Assembly: GCA_004369085.1 (NCBI GenBank) | Contig: ML210232.1 | Location: 1 to 64,000 of the forward strand | Direction: 5' to 3' | Length of the DNA stretch: 64,000 bases | DNA from: Coprinopsis marcescibilis | Taxonomy: Eukaryota; Basidiomycota; Agaricomycetes; Agaricales; Psathyrellaceae | In this document: piece by piece, positions 51,127 to 61,964 of the stretch | Layout: each line of letters opens with the position of its first letter | How positions within the stretch are numbered: the stretch's first letter is position 1 | Notes under the pieces: model-generated | Databases searched by the model: none | What the model saw: the letters and a program-made list of their open reading frames with translations, nothing else | What the model was told of the DNA's origin: nothing | Translations under genes and position numbers: made by a program

Positions 51127-52338
51127 GGGCTCGTTCGGATAAAATAATACCGTCGAAATCGAAATTTGATCCCGGCGGTATTGTTACGAATTAGGAAATA
51201 TGAAATTCCCATGCACGCTGCTATCAGCGCTTGATCAGCACTTATTGACTGTGAAGTAGATTCCTTGCGATCCTTAGTTTCTGCGAGGTTCTATCGAGCT
51301 GAAAAGTGTATATAAATTGAGTCAAAGGTAGTATGAGCATGTAGACATGTCTGATCCCCCATCCGGCTCCCATATCAGCAACCAAATCCGCAATGGTTTG
51401 GTTGCTGCCACGGCTTTTCTCGTCAATGTTGTTGCACTTGCTGCACAACTCTATTCATCACCCGGCTACTGGAGCCAGGACTTATGAGTAACAGGCAGCG
51501 AGGGTGGGGGCTAATGCAAGTCAGAATACAAAAATCAATGAAAATGCGTGTTAATTACTGATTCATCGCTACTTTGGTCCGATAAGCGATCCGGATCGCG
51601 ATCCTGCATGTCCTGGGTCTGGTCCTGCACTTGGCTAGCCCCCAAAGGCGCAACAGCACCTGTGGGATGGAAAACACCAGCACCAGTAGCAGGAGATGGT
51701 GACAGCTGCTCCATCAGGTCCAGATGGCTCCAACCCTTGTTCCGGAACGGTTTAGCACCTTCGTTATGGGCAACGGAGTCGTCCCACGATGAAGCAGTGT
51801 CTGGTGTAATTGAAGCGCCAGTTTCATCGCTCCAAGTCCACCCAGACTTGCTTTTGATAAGCTTAATCATACGGTGGGTTGTCCGGAACTATAAATAGGT
51901 TAGATTATGAGTTAAATGATTTATTTAGCCACATACCGCCGAGTACTTGTTCTGACAGACCTTGGCAGTCTTAACAGTGCCTTTGGTTAGAAGATCAGCG
52001 ATAGAGGCAGCCGCTTTTTCGAAAGTAGCGAGCTTAAACATGCCATTGTCCCCAGCCTCTGATTTGTGATCAACCAGAAACTCGAGCAATGCTGTCTCTT
52101 CAGCTGAGGTCCAGGACGCAACCATAGACACGGTAGGAGGTAAAGGAATGATGGAACTATATATTTACGAAGTCCTAAACTATATACTTGAGTACACGAG
52201 GAGAAAACGAGGATACGGCGATGCAAGCACATCTCTGATCAGGTTTGAGCAGGTGAAAGGGGCCAGCTTCCTAATTCGTAACAATACCGCCGGGATCAAA
52301 TTTCGATTTCGACGGTATTATTTTATCCGAACGAGCCC
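51127..52338. mobile_element. 1212-bp PIF/Harbinger-like element with Myb gene only
   Basis: The termini are perfect 71-bp inverted repeats (51127-51197 and 52268-52338) starting GGGCTCGTTCGG. They are flanked by a TAA target duplication (51124-51126, 52339-52341). The GG(G/C)..GTTCGG terminus and 3-bp TWA target fit PIF/Harbinger. The only gene inside encodes the Myb/SANT accessory protein; there is no DDE nuclease. Identical termini indicate recent movement, presumably driven by a nuclease supplied elsewhere. Confidence 0.87.
51535..52131 (-). CDS. Myb/SANT-like DNA-binding protein of the Harbinger-like element
   Basis: Two exons (52131-51937 and 51888-51535) separated by a 48-nt intron (gtatgt to tatag) encode 182 residues. 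The Myb/SANT-like domain spans residues 5-90: ASWTSAEETALLEFLVDHKS, ATFEKAAASIADL, VKTAKVCQNKYSA joining FRTTHRMIKLIKSKSGWTW. This pattern (tryptophan-spaced helices, QNKYxA, GWTW) is the PF12776-type domain. The rest is a Ser/Asp/Gln-rich tail. In PIF/Harbinger elements the Myb-like partner binds the termini and brings the nuclease; here it is the only gene. The reading frame is intact. Confidence 0.88.
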
Positions 52339-52564
52339 TAAACAAGCCTGATCAAAGTTTTCCTATTCCGCTACGGCCGCGGTCGGCAGGCGTGACACCT
52401 TCCCCAAAAGTAAGCTTGCTCAGTTATTCTTTTTCGCCAAATAACGACGTAGATGGATGCAGAACTAGTGTAATCAACTGAATACAAGATATGGGAGCAA
52501 GAAATGTAGAATTGGAGGAGGAATTTCAAAAAAACGAACACCTGAGGAAAACGAACGTCTGGTG

Positions 52565-52905
52565 AGTGATAGTAGGTATGATTTTGTATGTTGCGTGTTA
52601 TGTTACCCTATTTTTAGTAAGTCAAATTTCAAACATGAACGGCCGTTGACCACGCCAAAGGGTTGATGTTTCAAGCGCAGATACCAACGTTACTACATGC
52701 TATTCCGACTCAGCCTCCAGAAGGAACAATTGCTCTGCGATCTCCTTCGATCCCGACTTTAGCTGCGCAGTTTCGTTTGCCGTCTTTCTATACTTCGAAG
52801 ATTTTGCGTGTACGAGTTACGAGTTTTAACCTGCTAGAAAATACATGTTGGAAGACGAAAGTATGGGAGAAGGCGAGCACGCTAAATACATTGGTAGTGA
52901 CTACT
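52565..52905. other. 3' flank of the next NACHT-like gene
   Basis: These 341 nt downstream of the minus-strand gene that ends at 52906 hold no recognised feature. Confidence 0.5.
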
Positions 52906-54298
52906 CTAACCGGGTGGTGATACAGGAATTTCGGGTATGGAAAATTTGGTTGCTTTTGGCGTTGCAAGGTCTTCAACGAATCGGTAATCCGATATTATTT
53001 GCGACTGTACGTGTTTTGCCAGGGGACCTTGTTGAAGCTCCAACGCAATGGCGCCTTGTGGACCTGCGGTACTAGATATGAAATAACAGATGGGCAAGTG
53101 CTTGATGGATTCCTTAATGAACTCGAAGAGTGCACCAAGAGCCCCAATGTCGCACTTGTCTAAGCCGTCAAGGAGAATGAACAGGGGTTGCCGGTCCTCT
53201 GGAAGCAGTTTCCAATACACTGGAACAAGTAACTGGGTAAGCTGCAAGGTTATACTCCTTCCAAAGAATTCTTCGCCTTCTACCATCAGCGCATCACACG
53301 CATTCGCTAAGAGAATCACGAAAGCTTCCCCCAGATACTCTGCGATGTCTGTCGCGATGTTGATAAAGAAGGTTTCAACAAGGGAGTCCTTGTCTGTATG
53401 GCTGACGAACACGAAGCTCGAGGCAAGCCCGCCTCTCTTGTCGCATTCATAGGCGAAGTAGTTAGCGACGACCGATTTGCCACACCCCTTTTCGCCTGTT
53501 AGCCAGAGGATATTCTTCCCCGGTGGGATGTCTCCGAGCCATTCCGCTGCTTGTAGAATTGCGTCTTTCCTGAGATTGATATCACAGTCTTGTAGGCGCC
53601 GGTGGGCGTAGTGGTAAGTCGCCTCTTTCCGTCTCTTCGTTCTCAAGGATACATAGCCTAGCGCCAAAGCACGTCAGCCAGACTGATGGTGTTTGAGAAC
53701 GACCGTAAAGGTACTTGCCTTGAGGGGTGATAGCCACGTTGGCTTGCAAAATAGCCAGCTGGGTCATTTTGAAGAGGCTGTCCTGTTAAACCCTTTAATG
53801 AGATTTTACTAGCGTGTATGCAGGGACAATTTGAACATACGCGCTCAACCCCACGATATTTCTTCACCCGGTCACATATTGCCACAGCTACCTCCCGTGC
53901 AAAGGAGTGATCTCCTGCCTTTATACACTCGTCGTACTGCAGAGCCAGTGAGTGAATCCTGGAATATATTTAGTATATTCTAGATAGCCTTCAACTAATT
54001 CTCACCCAGAGAACGCTGTAATGAGTTTCTTCCTGTCAGCCTGCAGAAGTTGGCTCGAGTTCACTACCAGATGGCGCTGGTAGATGTCTCGTGCAAGCCG
54101 CAACCAATGGGACGTATACGCCATCCAATATGGGTCCCTCGTTGTTTGCCATTTATTCGGGACCTCAGGATCCCTCTCTGGTCCCTTCGAAGAGGACTTA
54201 GATTTGGGTGTGTCTGGATACGGTATTGGGAGAATTTCTGGCGGCAAATTACTGGTCAAAACTGCGGGAGAGCTACGGGACCTAAAGAATTTGAACAT
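52906..54298 (-). CDS. NACHT-like P-loop ATPase, second family
   Basis: Paralogue of the gene at 39333-41096. The start MFKFFRSRSSPAVLTSNLP is followed by LPIPYPDTPKSK, the shared helical segment RDPYWMAYTSHWLRLARD and IHSLALQYDECIKAGDHSF. A later small exon gives DSLFKMTQLAILQANVAITP. It is joined by an intron with a GC donor (AAG|gcaagt near 53715) to YVSLRTKRRKEATYHYAHRR. The P-loop is LTGEKGCGKSVVANYFAY. The Walker B position reads LFILLDGLDKCD, with Lys in place of the usual second acidic residue. The protein ends shortly after the NACHT core with IPEIPVSPPG at TAG 52906-52908. No sensor repeats follow, so it is a compact two-domain form. Function is inferred only from family. Confidence 0.78.
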
Positions 54299-55041
54299 GA
54301 TTAGGGGATGGATGGAAAGATTGAGAGGCACAGTGTGGAAATCCTTAATGATAATCGATGACAATAACAAGGAGCACATGATCTGCGAACGATACCCAGA
54401 GCTGCCGCATTTAGTACAAAGGCATTCCGCTGACAGTTTGGATGATTGCGCAATCAAACAGGTGTATGTACACTTCGGGGGTTTTTTGCGCATGGCAAGT
54501 TGCGAGTGGTTTCACTCTAAGTAGTACAGAGTGTTCCCCAAAGCAAGTTACATAACCGGGGAGAGACCGTATGCCTCCGGCGCCTATTGGTCGTATCCGA
54601 GTTGACGGCGCCTCGAGGGTAGAAACGTGTACAACCATATGTAATGAGCGGTCGAGTAAGAGAGAGGACTTTTGACAACGTCCGTCATGGCCGATTGTAG
54701 TTAATGGTTCTAGGCAATATGTACGGCATGGTTGGCCCAGAGTATCATGTTGTACTTATTATATTCTTTGCAGTTTCAACAACCGCTGTCGAGGGCGGCA
54801 CCTGTTTATCTCCTTGTTCTACAGCTCCTTGTTTTATAAGTTGGGTTATGTATTTAAAAAATAAAAGTAGGAGCCTTAATTAGGATGTCAGACCGAGACG
54901 TAGCGAGCAAACTCGATGCCATCAAGAAATCCGGTCACTGTGCGAGTTCGTCGATTCCGAAGCGTCCCCACACAAACAAAGACAAAGACAACCCCCAGGT
55001 CGCGAATCGAACTCTCAGGCCTCAGGCTTTGCCTTACACCT
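54299..55041. other. Divergent promoter region
   Basis: The segment lies between a minus-strand NACHT-like gene and a plus-strand kinase gene. An A/T-rich stretch occurs near 54840-54875. A tRNA T-arm-like string at 54999-55014 does not extend into a tRNA fold. Confidence 0.5.
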
Positions 55042-56375
55042 ATGGACGAGTCTCTCCCAGCGTTTCGCTTCGGTCTGGAAGAAAGCGAGCTATTCTGGCG
55101 AGATCAATACAAGTTTCTACTGGAGAAAGGGTACCGCTTGGGTTCGCGTTATGATCCTGAGTGGACGCCTTCCTGGACGTTGAACAAGAAATTGCGGGCT
55201 GGTCTAACCGCGGACTCTATCGCACTCACGGTATGTATAAACACAGACTTTCTGGCCTTTTAATCCACTGAAGGCCCATATCACAGAAAGAGGACCTCAT
55301 CGATGCCATACAAGTTTCTGACGATCAGCACGTCGTGCTCAAGAGGGTTAACAAGACACGTTACCCACATGAGACCAAAATCATGAAGTATTTCTCCGAA
55401 GGAGAGATAGCCAAGGATCCCAGGAATCATTGCGTTCCTGTCCTGGACGTGCTACAGGCCCCAAACGACGATGGGCATGAGATAGTCATCATTCCCGTAC
55501 TACGCGAATTCGACAGCCCCGACTTTGACACCATTGGCGAATGCATCGCTTTTCTCAGGCAACTTTTGGAGGTACGCACGGCTTTATGTTTATTTGCAGC
55601 AGCATTCCTGATAGTAGTCGCAAGGGTTTTACCTTCTTGCACGAGCATCGCGTAGCCCACCGGTATGATCATGTCCTGTTCTAACCATGCACGTGTTTTT
55701 GACTCATACGGTTTAGCGACATCAAGATCGAGAACGTGATGATGGACAGTGCCCCCCTGCGGATCGAACGGTTCAATTTCCACTTTCCAGACAGAACCTT
55801 TGACTACACAGGATATGTAGAAGCGAAGTCAACGCGAACAGAACATCCAACGAAGTATTTCATCATCGATTTTGGCTTCTCTTCACAATTTGAACCAGAG
55901 GAGATGCCACCAGCTTTGCCGCCTCTGCCTGCAAGCGACAATAGCGCACCGGAGTTCAAGTCACTTTCCACACCTTGTGATCCATTCCCGCTTGATGTTT
56001 ACTATGTGGGGAATATGATCAGAATGGACTTCATAGATGTAAGTCTCGTCACATAAGCAACATCGCGACTCTGCTAACTCGCATATGTAGGGCCACGAAG
56101 ATCACCCTACCAGTAAAGGAAGACTCGGATTCGAGTTTCTTCGCCCATTGATCGAGGCCATGACCAAGGAGGACCCGAGCAAAAGAATAACAATGGGGGA
56201 AGCTCTCGTCCTTTTCGACGAGTTGGTTAGTCAACTTGGCGATTGGAAGTTACGCTCTAGGCAACTTCGTGCAGGGAACACGGGAATTGAACAAATTCGA
56301 GGTTTAGCTGGGTTTTGGCGTCGTAGATTGCGGTACACAGTCACGAGATTACCTGCGATTCCGGGGTCTTCCTAA
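55042..56375 (+). CDS. Protein kinase of a mushroom-expanded family
   Basis: A multi-exon gene for a protein-kinase-fold protein with the N-terminal signature ESELFWRDQYKFLLEKGYRL and DPEWTPSW. Kinase motifs follow: HVVLKRV (ATP-site Lys), HETKIMKYF (helix-C Glu), DPRNHCVPVLDVLQAP in the hinge-side strand, FTFLHEHRVAHRDIKIENVM (HRD loop, assembled across an intron) and FIIDFGFSS (DFG). The C-lobe has YYVGNMIRMDFI, GRLGFEFLRPLIEAM and EDPSKRITMGEALVLF. A canonical Gly-rich loop is not evident, which is usual for this family. All catalytic residues are present, so activity is plausible. The ATG at 55042 was chosen because the family signature starts just after it. The C terminus is WRRRLRYTVTRLPAIPGSS. 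Pieces of a related kinase lie immediately downstream. Confidence 0.82.
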
Positions 56376-56479
56376 CTGTGTTTTATATCGTTTCCAATCT
56401 ACCATTTATACATGTTCGATTACTCTGATATTCGGCCTTTGAACTTTCAAATATGTACTCCACAGACATAGTACACCAC

Positions 56480-57053
56480 AAGCACACTACGTCGTCCCAT
56501 CTATTACATTATTGATTTTGGCCATTGGTCGCAGTACACAGATGAAGAGATGCCACCTTCCGAGCTTCCACTGCCAGCCTGTGACGGCACTCTCCCCGAG
56601 TTCGATGACCAGAGCCGCCCCTGTAACTCATTTCCGGTGGATGTGTATTACGTCGGTAATTGGCTGAGAATGGATTTCCTCTGGTACATTCTACTCCTAC
56701 AGAAGCGACGCACCGAATTGACCTGCTCATAGGGACATCCTAACTACAGCGAGCATCAAGGTCTCCGTGGGTTTGAGTTCATCTGACCTTTGTTGGAACA
56801 AATGATCAAAAAGGATCCAGAGGAAAGGATAACGACGGAAGAAGCTGTGAAGGATTTCGACAAGATCGTGGCAAAGCTCAGCCAATGGAAGTTGAGGTCG
56901 CGTCCTACCCCAGTCTCATGACATAGTATGTCACCCACAATCTCGGTGGTACAACTAGAAAAGGTGACTGGACACTGGAGTAGGAAGTTCAAATGCTTCG
57001 TAAAGCGCGTCCCTCCAACTCCTCATGCTCCTACCCGGGCCCCGCAAAAGTGA
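56480..57053 (+). pseudogene. C-lobe fragment of a paralogous kinase
   Basis: The segment matches the preceding kinase from the DFG strand on: RPIYYIIDFGHWSQYTDEEM, DVYYVGNWLRMDFL, GLRGFEFI then TGA then PLLEQMIKKDPEERIT. The tail resembles the intact gene (HWSRKFKCFVKRVPPTP). The TGA (56787-56789) stands where the intact copy has Arg, and everything upstream of the DFG strand is missing. Confidence 0.72.
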
Positions 57054-57228
57054 AATCGCTCGATTCCTAGTGGTTCGCTGTCCATCATGATGTTTTCGAC
57101 CCTCACGTCCCTGTCCCGTTGAGCTGTTAGATATATCCACCCCACCAACCAAACTGCGTACCTATGTGCTACGCGGTGCTCATGTAGAAACGCGAAGCCC
57201 TAACAAGAGTAACCCCATCAGTTTAGTA

Positions 57229-57560
57229 TCAGACTGATTCAACAAAAGACAGTGGCACCTCAAGCATCTGGCGGATGAAGTCAACCGCCTCACCAAATGT
57301 GTCAAATTGGGGCTGGTCGAAACCTCGCAATATTGGGAGAACAACTACTTTCCCGTCTTCGTCGCCAGGTGGACTCAGAACATCTAGGGTCAGTACACAA
57401 CGGTTGCGAGAATCGGTCAATAGGAGTTCCCGAGAGAAGTGTTTCGAGGACTTTCGTCTCGTGCTTGTTCTTAGTCAATGAATCATGACACTCGCTTGAG
57501 AACGACATGGTGGTCATCTTCGATTCGAATGGCATCGTTCAAATTGAAATTCTGGGATAA
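57229..57560 (-). pseudogene. N-lobe fragment of a kinase, opposite strand
   Basis: The minus strand reads FNLNDAIRIEDDHHVVLKRV, then HETKVLETLL, then after a break RNRCVLTLDVLSPPGDEDGK and FGEAVDFIRQMLE. These match the N-lobe of the kinase at 55042-56375 up to just before the HRD loop. Stops separate the pieces. It could be the missing half of the C-lobe fragment at 56480-57053, inverted. Confidence 0.68.
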
Positions 57561-59224
57561 ATCAGCTTCAGGTCGTGGATGTTGCGCAACAGGAATGGAC
57601 GACTTTCCACGGAGGTTTAGAATCCTAGATTATTTTCTAAACGAGCCCTGCCGAAAAGCCGAACGTCTTGGCTGCCCTTTGGGGAAAGGCAAAGGCTCCG
57701 CTGTCACTGCAGACCCCATTCTAAATCCTGACTCTAGACGAGGGTCCCCTACCCCCTCTCCAGACTCAGACGCACTTTCTAAACGAGATTTTGGCCGAAT
57801 GGGGAAGCTGCATGATGTCCAGACGTTGTTTCCATTCAACCCAAGACCGTGTTGCCAAATGAAGCACTCGAAACTTGGTTGGAGCCGAGACCAACATCTT
57901 CAGGAATCCCTAATAGCTCCAGATATCATGTTATCTCATGAACTGGGACTCATAAAGGGTGTATAAAGTGAAGTAAATTTCTCTGCCCAGGGCAAGTCGC
58001 GGGCGGCCGACGAGTCTGAGATGGTTTATCTCTTCCTCCTAGATGTGTCGGTGGTTTAGAACAGATATTCTAAATTCGCATTCAAAGTCCGACATCAGCC
58101 ATTTAGAAATAATCTAGGATCCTAAACACGGTGGAAAGTCGTCCAATAGTCTGAAATACCCAGAATGCCAATTATTCCTCCGCGGTAGCAGATGATTGTT
58201 GGTTGTCCGCCTGCCAAGAGGGTGTCCAGGATGGTCGGTAACGTGGCCTTAACTGGTAACCCTGCTTGAGAAACCAATTGTATTGGTCTCTCCAGTAGTA
58301 TTCGGTTTCGTCCAGGGCATAAAGCTCTGCCCTCTCGGTGTCCAAGGACATCTATTTGATTCCTGTTACTTGATGTGAGCACCGTTCAACCTAGACCTGT
58401 GACTGTTCCTTCGGCAATAGTTGTTTCCTTTTAAGCGGAACCTCGCCAGAGGGACCTGTACGATCTGCGTGGGTGCCCAAACGATCGAGCCGCAAACTAC
58501 CAATAAGTGGATTCCCATAATTCAAGCGTAGAATTAGGGGAGAGGGCGCGCGACGCAAGATCAGAGTTACATGCATACGCATTCGTATAGTAATACTATA
58601 AGCGACTTCAAGTTCAAGGCCACAATATGCCATGGCCGGTTTGCCTCCGGCTTGGCGATAAGTCCGGTGGACCACGGACCGTGGACCTTATCTTGTTTGG
58701 GATATGTTTGTGAGCCTCGTGGCCTCCGAGCGGTATCGATGGACTTGCCAGTCTTAGCCCCTGTTAGTCGACTTCCCCTTAAATCAAAGACCAGGTTCGT
58801 AACAGTAAGTCCATCCGTTACATCAAGGATCCAATTTATTAATGGAATCAGAAGACAGGCTCATTGAAGGACCTTTGCAAGGCCTGAATGCGTGTAGCCT
58901 CGTGGTATAGGGCCACAAGATGGACGTAAACTCCAGTATGGAACGAAGGACGTCCATACCCTCCACATCCATGGACTCCTATGTGAATTCCTACACAACA
59001 ACATCCAGACCTGCGAAATCCTTGCCTAGTAGCCTCAATACCGCTTCCAACAGTCGGGAATCTCCAGAACAGGTATTCGGTCTGTCTTGGCTCCGAGTTA
59101 CTACTCCTTTGACAAACCCGATCCAGGAGAAGGAAAGGTTTGCAGAGGAGTACAGGAAAACGGTCACGATCGTGTTCTGGTATAAGGTACGATTTGGAAT
59201 GTGTTTAGAGCTCAATCTCGGGTA
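57561..59224. other. 1.7 kb without a firm gene
   Basis: It contains a diverged repeat around TTTCTAAACGAG (57634 and 57777). A plus-strand open frame at 58920-59186 (MDVNSSMERRTSIPSTSMDS) could be an upstream exon of the next gene, but it does not splice in phase with it at the visible GT-AG pair (59187-59231). Confidence 0.4.
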
Positions 59225-60886
59225 ATGACAGGGGGGTCGAATCAGGGCAATACCGAGCCACTGCGCATCCAGCAGGCGGCGGCATCGTTCCCATACTTTT
59301 CGCTGTCTCGCTTGGGCAACCTCATCTCCGATCTTGGGTTGGATAGCAACTCTTATGTCGACACCTATAATTCCGGCTCTGCACAATGGGAACAGCATAC
59401 GCCGACCACAGTTCGCGTGGTAGGGATGCAGCAGCGGCTTCTGTACCGGATTCGCAAATCCCTCTTTGAAGGTTTGAGGGAGGAGGACTGCATTGGCCTA
59501 CGCGAAGAGGTCCAACTTCAGAACCACTACGCACATATGGACGGCGGCAGTATCCACGTTTCTAGCGCGACTCGCACATCGTTATCGGGGGCTTCTCAGG
59601 ATACATCAGGGTCGACGAGCCAGAAGCGCTATGCGACGGATAGCCTCGAGCATCACCATCCACCGAAAGTACATATCCCGAACTCGTACTACTGCGAGCA
59701 GGTGGATGTGCCAGGTAATAACGTGCCCCCCAGCCTCCCAACCCCACCATCGAGCGGAGACCCCATGAATACACCAACGCCATCTAACGAGTCTGATTAC
59801 CTATACCGCTCCCAGCCACAAACAAACGCGCAGCAGCAGCAGCAGCAGAGCGTGCAGGCCCCGGCGCAGCATCAACATACACAGCAGCAACACCATCATC
59901 ACGCACAACAACAACAGCAGCAGCAGCAACAAACGCAGGACCAGCAAGGCCAATCCGAGCAACATCAGCGGCGCCAACAACGAGACCAAGAGCAACACCA
60001 ACATCAGCGACAGCCGCACCCGCACACCTATTATGGTGTCCCAACCGCTCCTCCCGACCACGGGCAACTACCGGCCTATCTCACTGACCCCAAAGCCGTC
60101 GCGCCGCCAATTCCATACCACCCGCACCCACCTCTGAAGCGCTGGCCGAACGACTACACGGTATGCGAGCTCACGGCCGGGTTCACAGCCATGGACATCC
60201 TTATCGGCCAAGCCCCGTCTGGCTCCAACATGACGCAGAAGATCGCGTTCGAGCGTGTCTTTGGGAGCCGGTATGTCAAGAGCACGGTCTGTCGCCATCG
60301 GTCCATCTGGAAGAAGGCGGACCCGACGCTGAGGCAGCAGTTTGAGGCGCTGGGGACGGTGGATGGTGCTGTGTGGGGTGAGTTTGTGAGGAGGATCGAG
60401 GGGAGGCCGCCGGGGAAGGCTGGTGCGCAGGAGACGGCGCCCACGCAAGGGGTCATTGATTATGGCCAGCCGTCGTCTTCCAGCAGCTCCGGTGCCTCTC
60501 CGGAAGATCATCATGAGGACCCTGTGATGGATTCTTTGCAGATGCGAACATCGCAAGGTCGGGACTTTTCTTCGTTTCTTTTCTTTTCTCGATCCCTTTT
60601 TGTTGTCTCGTGAAGTGCTGATCATACCTCGTGTTTCGCAGGGACGGTCTCTTCTATGCCAACTGCCGGGTCGATGGGCAATCAGAGTATGTTTGGTTTT
60701 TGAATGGGCCTGGTTTTTTTGGGTAAGGGTGTGTGTTGACCCTTTTGTTCAGATTTGAATGTTTATGATACTTCGAATTCGTTGGCACAACATTTGCCAT
60801 CTGCTGCGCGCGCCTGATTGGGGGTTTGTTCGACAGACACACCTCTATACCCACCACCACCACCATCGCATCGCACCTCGGAGTAA
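59225..60886 (+). CDS. Polyglutamine regulatory-type protein with conserved C-terminal domain
   Basis: No named family is recognised with confidence. The N-terminal part includes RLGNLISDLGLDSNSYVDTY and QRLLYRIRKSLFEGLREEDC. A long Gln/His-rich stretch (59827-60020) follows. Then comes a compact domain KRWPNDYTVCELTAGFTAMD, TQKIAFERVFGSRYVKSTVC and WGEFVRRIEGRPPGK, a pattern I believe recurs in basidiomycete regulatory-type proteins. Two 3' introns lead to the end GNQNTPLYPPPPPSHRTSE with TAA at 60884-60886. The start is uncertain: ATG 59225 (MTGGSNQGNTEP) is the first in frame, but an upstream exon is possible. Composition suggests a nuclear transcriptional regulator; this is inference. Confidence 0.68.
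59827..59938 (+). repeat. CAG/CAA polyglutamine tract
   Basis: Gln-coding CAG/CAA runs with interspersed His codons lie within the preceding gene. They are imperfect, which limits replication slippage. Confidence 0.85.
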
Positions 60887-61964
60887 ATTTTCGACCTTGG
60901 TCGCCATCTTTTATGACTTTATGACAGTCTTGGATGAACATTTAGTAGGTTTATAAGGCTGCCATTCACTGCATCAATAAGTTTCATCCAACACATCGCA
61001 TCCATACCCCCCCATGCTATCCACTCACTCCATTTGTACACTACGCAAACAACATGCTTTCAAGGACTCGTATATCCCCCCAAACACAGTAGTAACCAGC
61101 TATGTAGCAACTTCAATTCAATTCAGTCACTTCCCCATGCCACACTCTTCAATCTTGCAATTTCCAGGGGTTTATCATCGCAACTTGATGATAGTAGCTC
61201 AAAAGGTCTCCGGAAAAGCGGATATATACTGTTGGATGTGGGTGGTAGAATTGTGGCGTTTATTGGATATAGGGGGCGTATGGAGGGGCTCAACGGATTG
61301 TCCCATACATTCACGCTCTCCGATGGACGATAAATGCGAGACGTTCCGAGAATTGTGGCAAGTAGCATGTACTACGTGACCCAGAAAAATGAAAACGCAG
61401 GAGCTGTCAAAACGCTCGAATGATCGCTTTAACACCACCAGCCGTGGATCCCCTTTCACTAGCAATTGTTCTATGTATCCCGGGACTTACTTATCAGGCG
61501 GCAGTTCTCTCCCCGCAGAGTAAAGACAATTAACGGCGGGGCAGAGTTAGGGGTAATCGATCGCGGCATATGCCTAAAAAGGGTACGGCACTCTCCGATC
61601 TATTCCCAGGCCTCTCTCTCGTTTTTGTCCAACCTCCAATTGTCTTCTCTCTCGCGTTTTGTGCATTTTTGGATTTCCCCGGTATGACTTCTCTTCCTAA
61701 GAGCGCAGCTTATTCTTATTGTCCCCACCCCAATTGTAAGCCAATTGTCGGCTGGGTAGACGTCAGGAACGGAAGCATAGCAACGATTTATGACAGGTTT
61801 TAGGCATGGCGGCTATTGGCGAAATCCTGATTGTTTAGGAACTCGTTCTTAATGCGTAGGTTGGAGGTTTGTGGGTACACCTCCACCCCGCATTGCCTTT
61901 GACTCGTATCCCGCCTTGCGCAACTTTCTGTCTGACGGGCTCAGCGTTTTAACTTTCTGTCGTG
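60887..61964. other. Intergenic region
   Basis: The segment lies between two plus-strand genes. Short open frames carry no motif. It is presumably 3' UTR and promoter. Confidence 0.5.

Larger units (their letters stand above)
50752..52564. mobile_element. Small inverted-repeat element (MITE-like), interrupted
   Basis: A 28-bp perfect inverted repeat (CACCAGACGTTCGTTTTCCT then CAGGTGTT) lies at 50752-50779 and 52537-52564. Removing the 1212-bp Harbinger-like insertion and its duplicated TAA leaves about 598 bp. No coding region remains and no target duplication is obvious. Confidence 0.65.

Noticed and set aside
54995..55015. Second T-arm-like string (minus strand GAGAGTTCGATTCGCG)
   Set aside because: The stem does not pair and there are no D, anticodon or acceptor arms around it.
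58920..59186. Plus-strand open frame as the first exon of the polyglutamine gene
   Set aside because: The visible GT-AG pair (59187-59231) joins it out of phase with the downstream frame; not included in the gene model.
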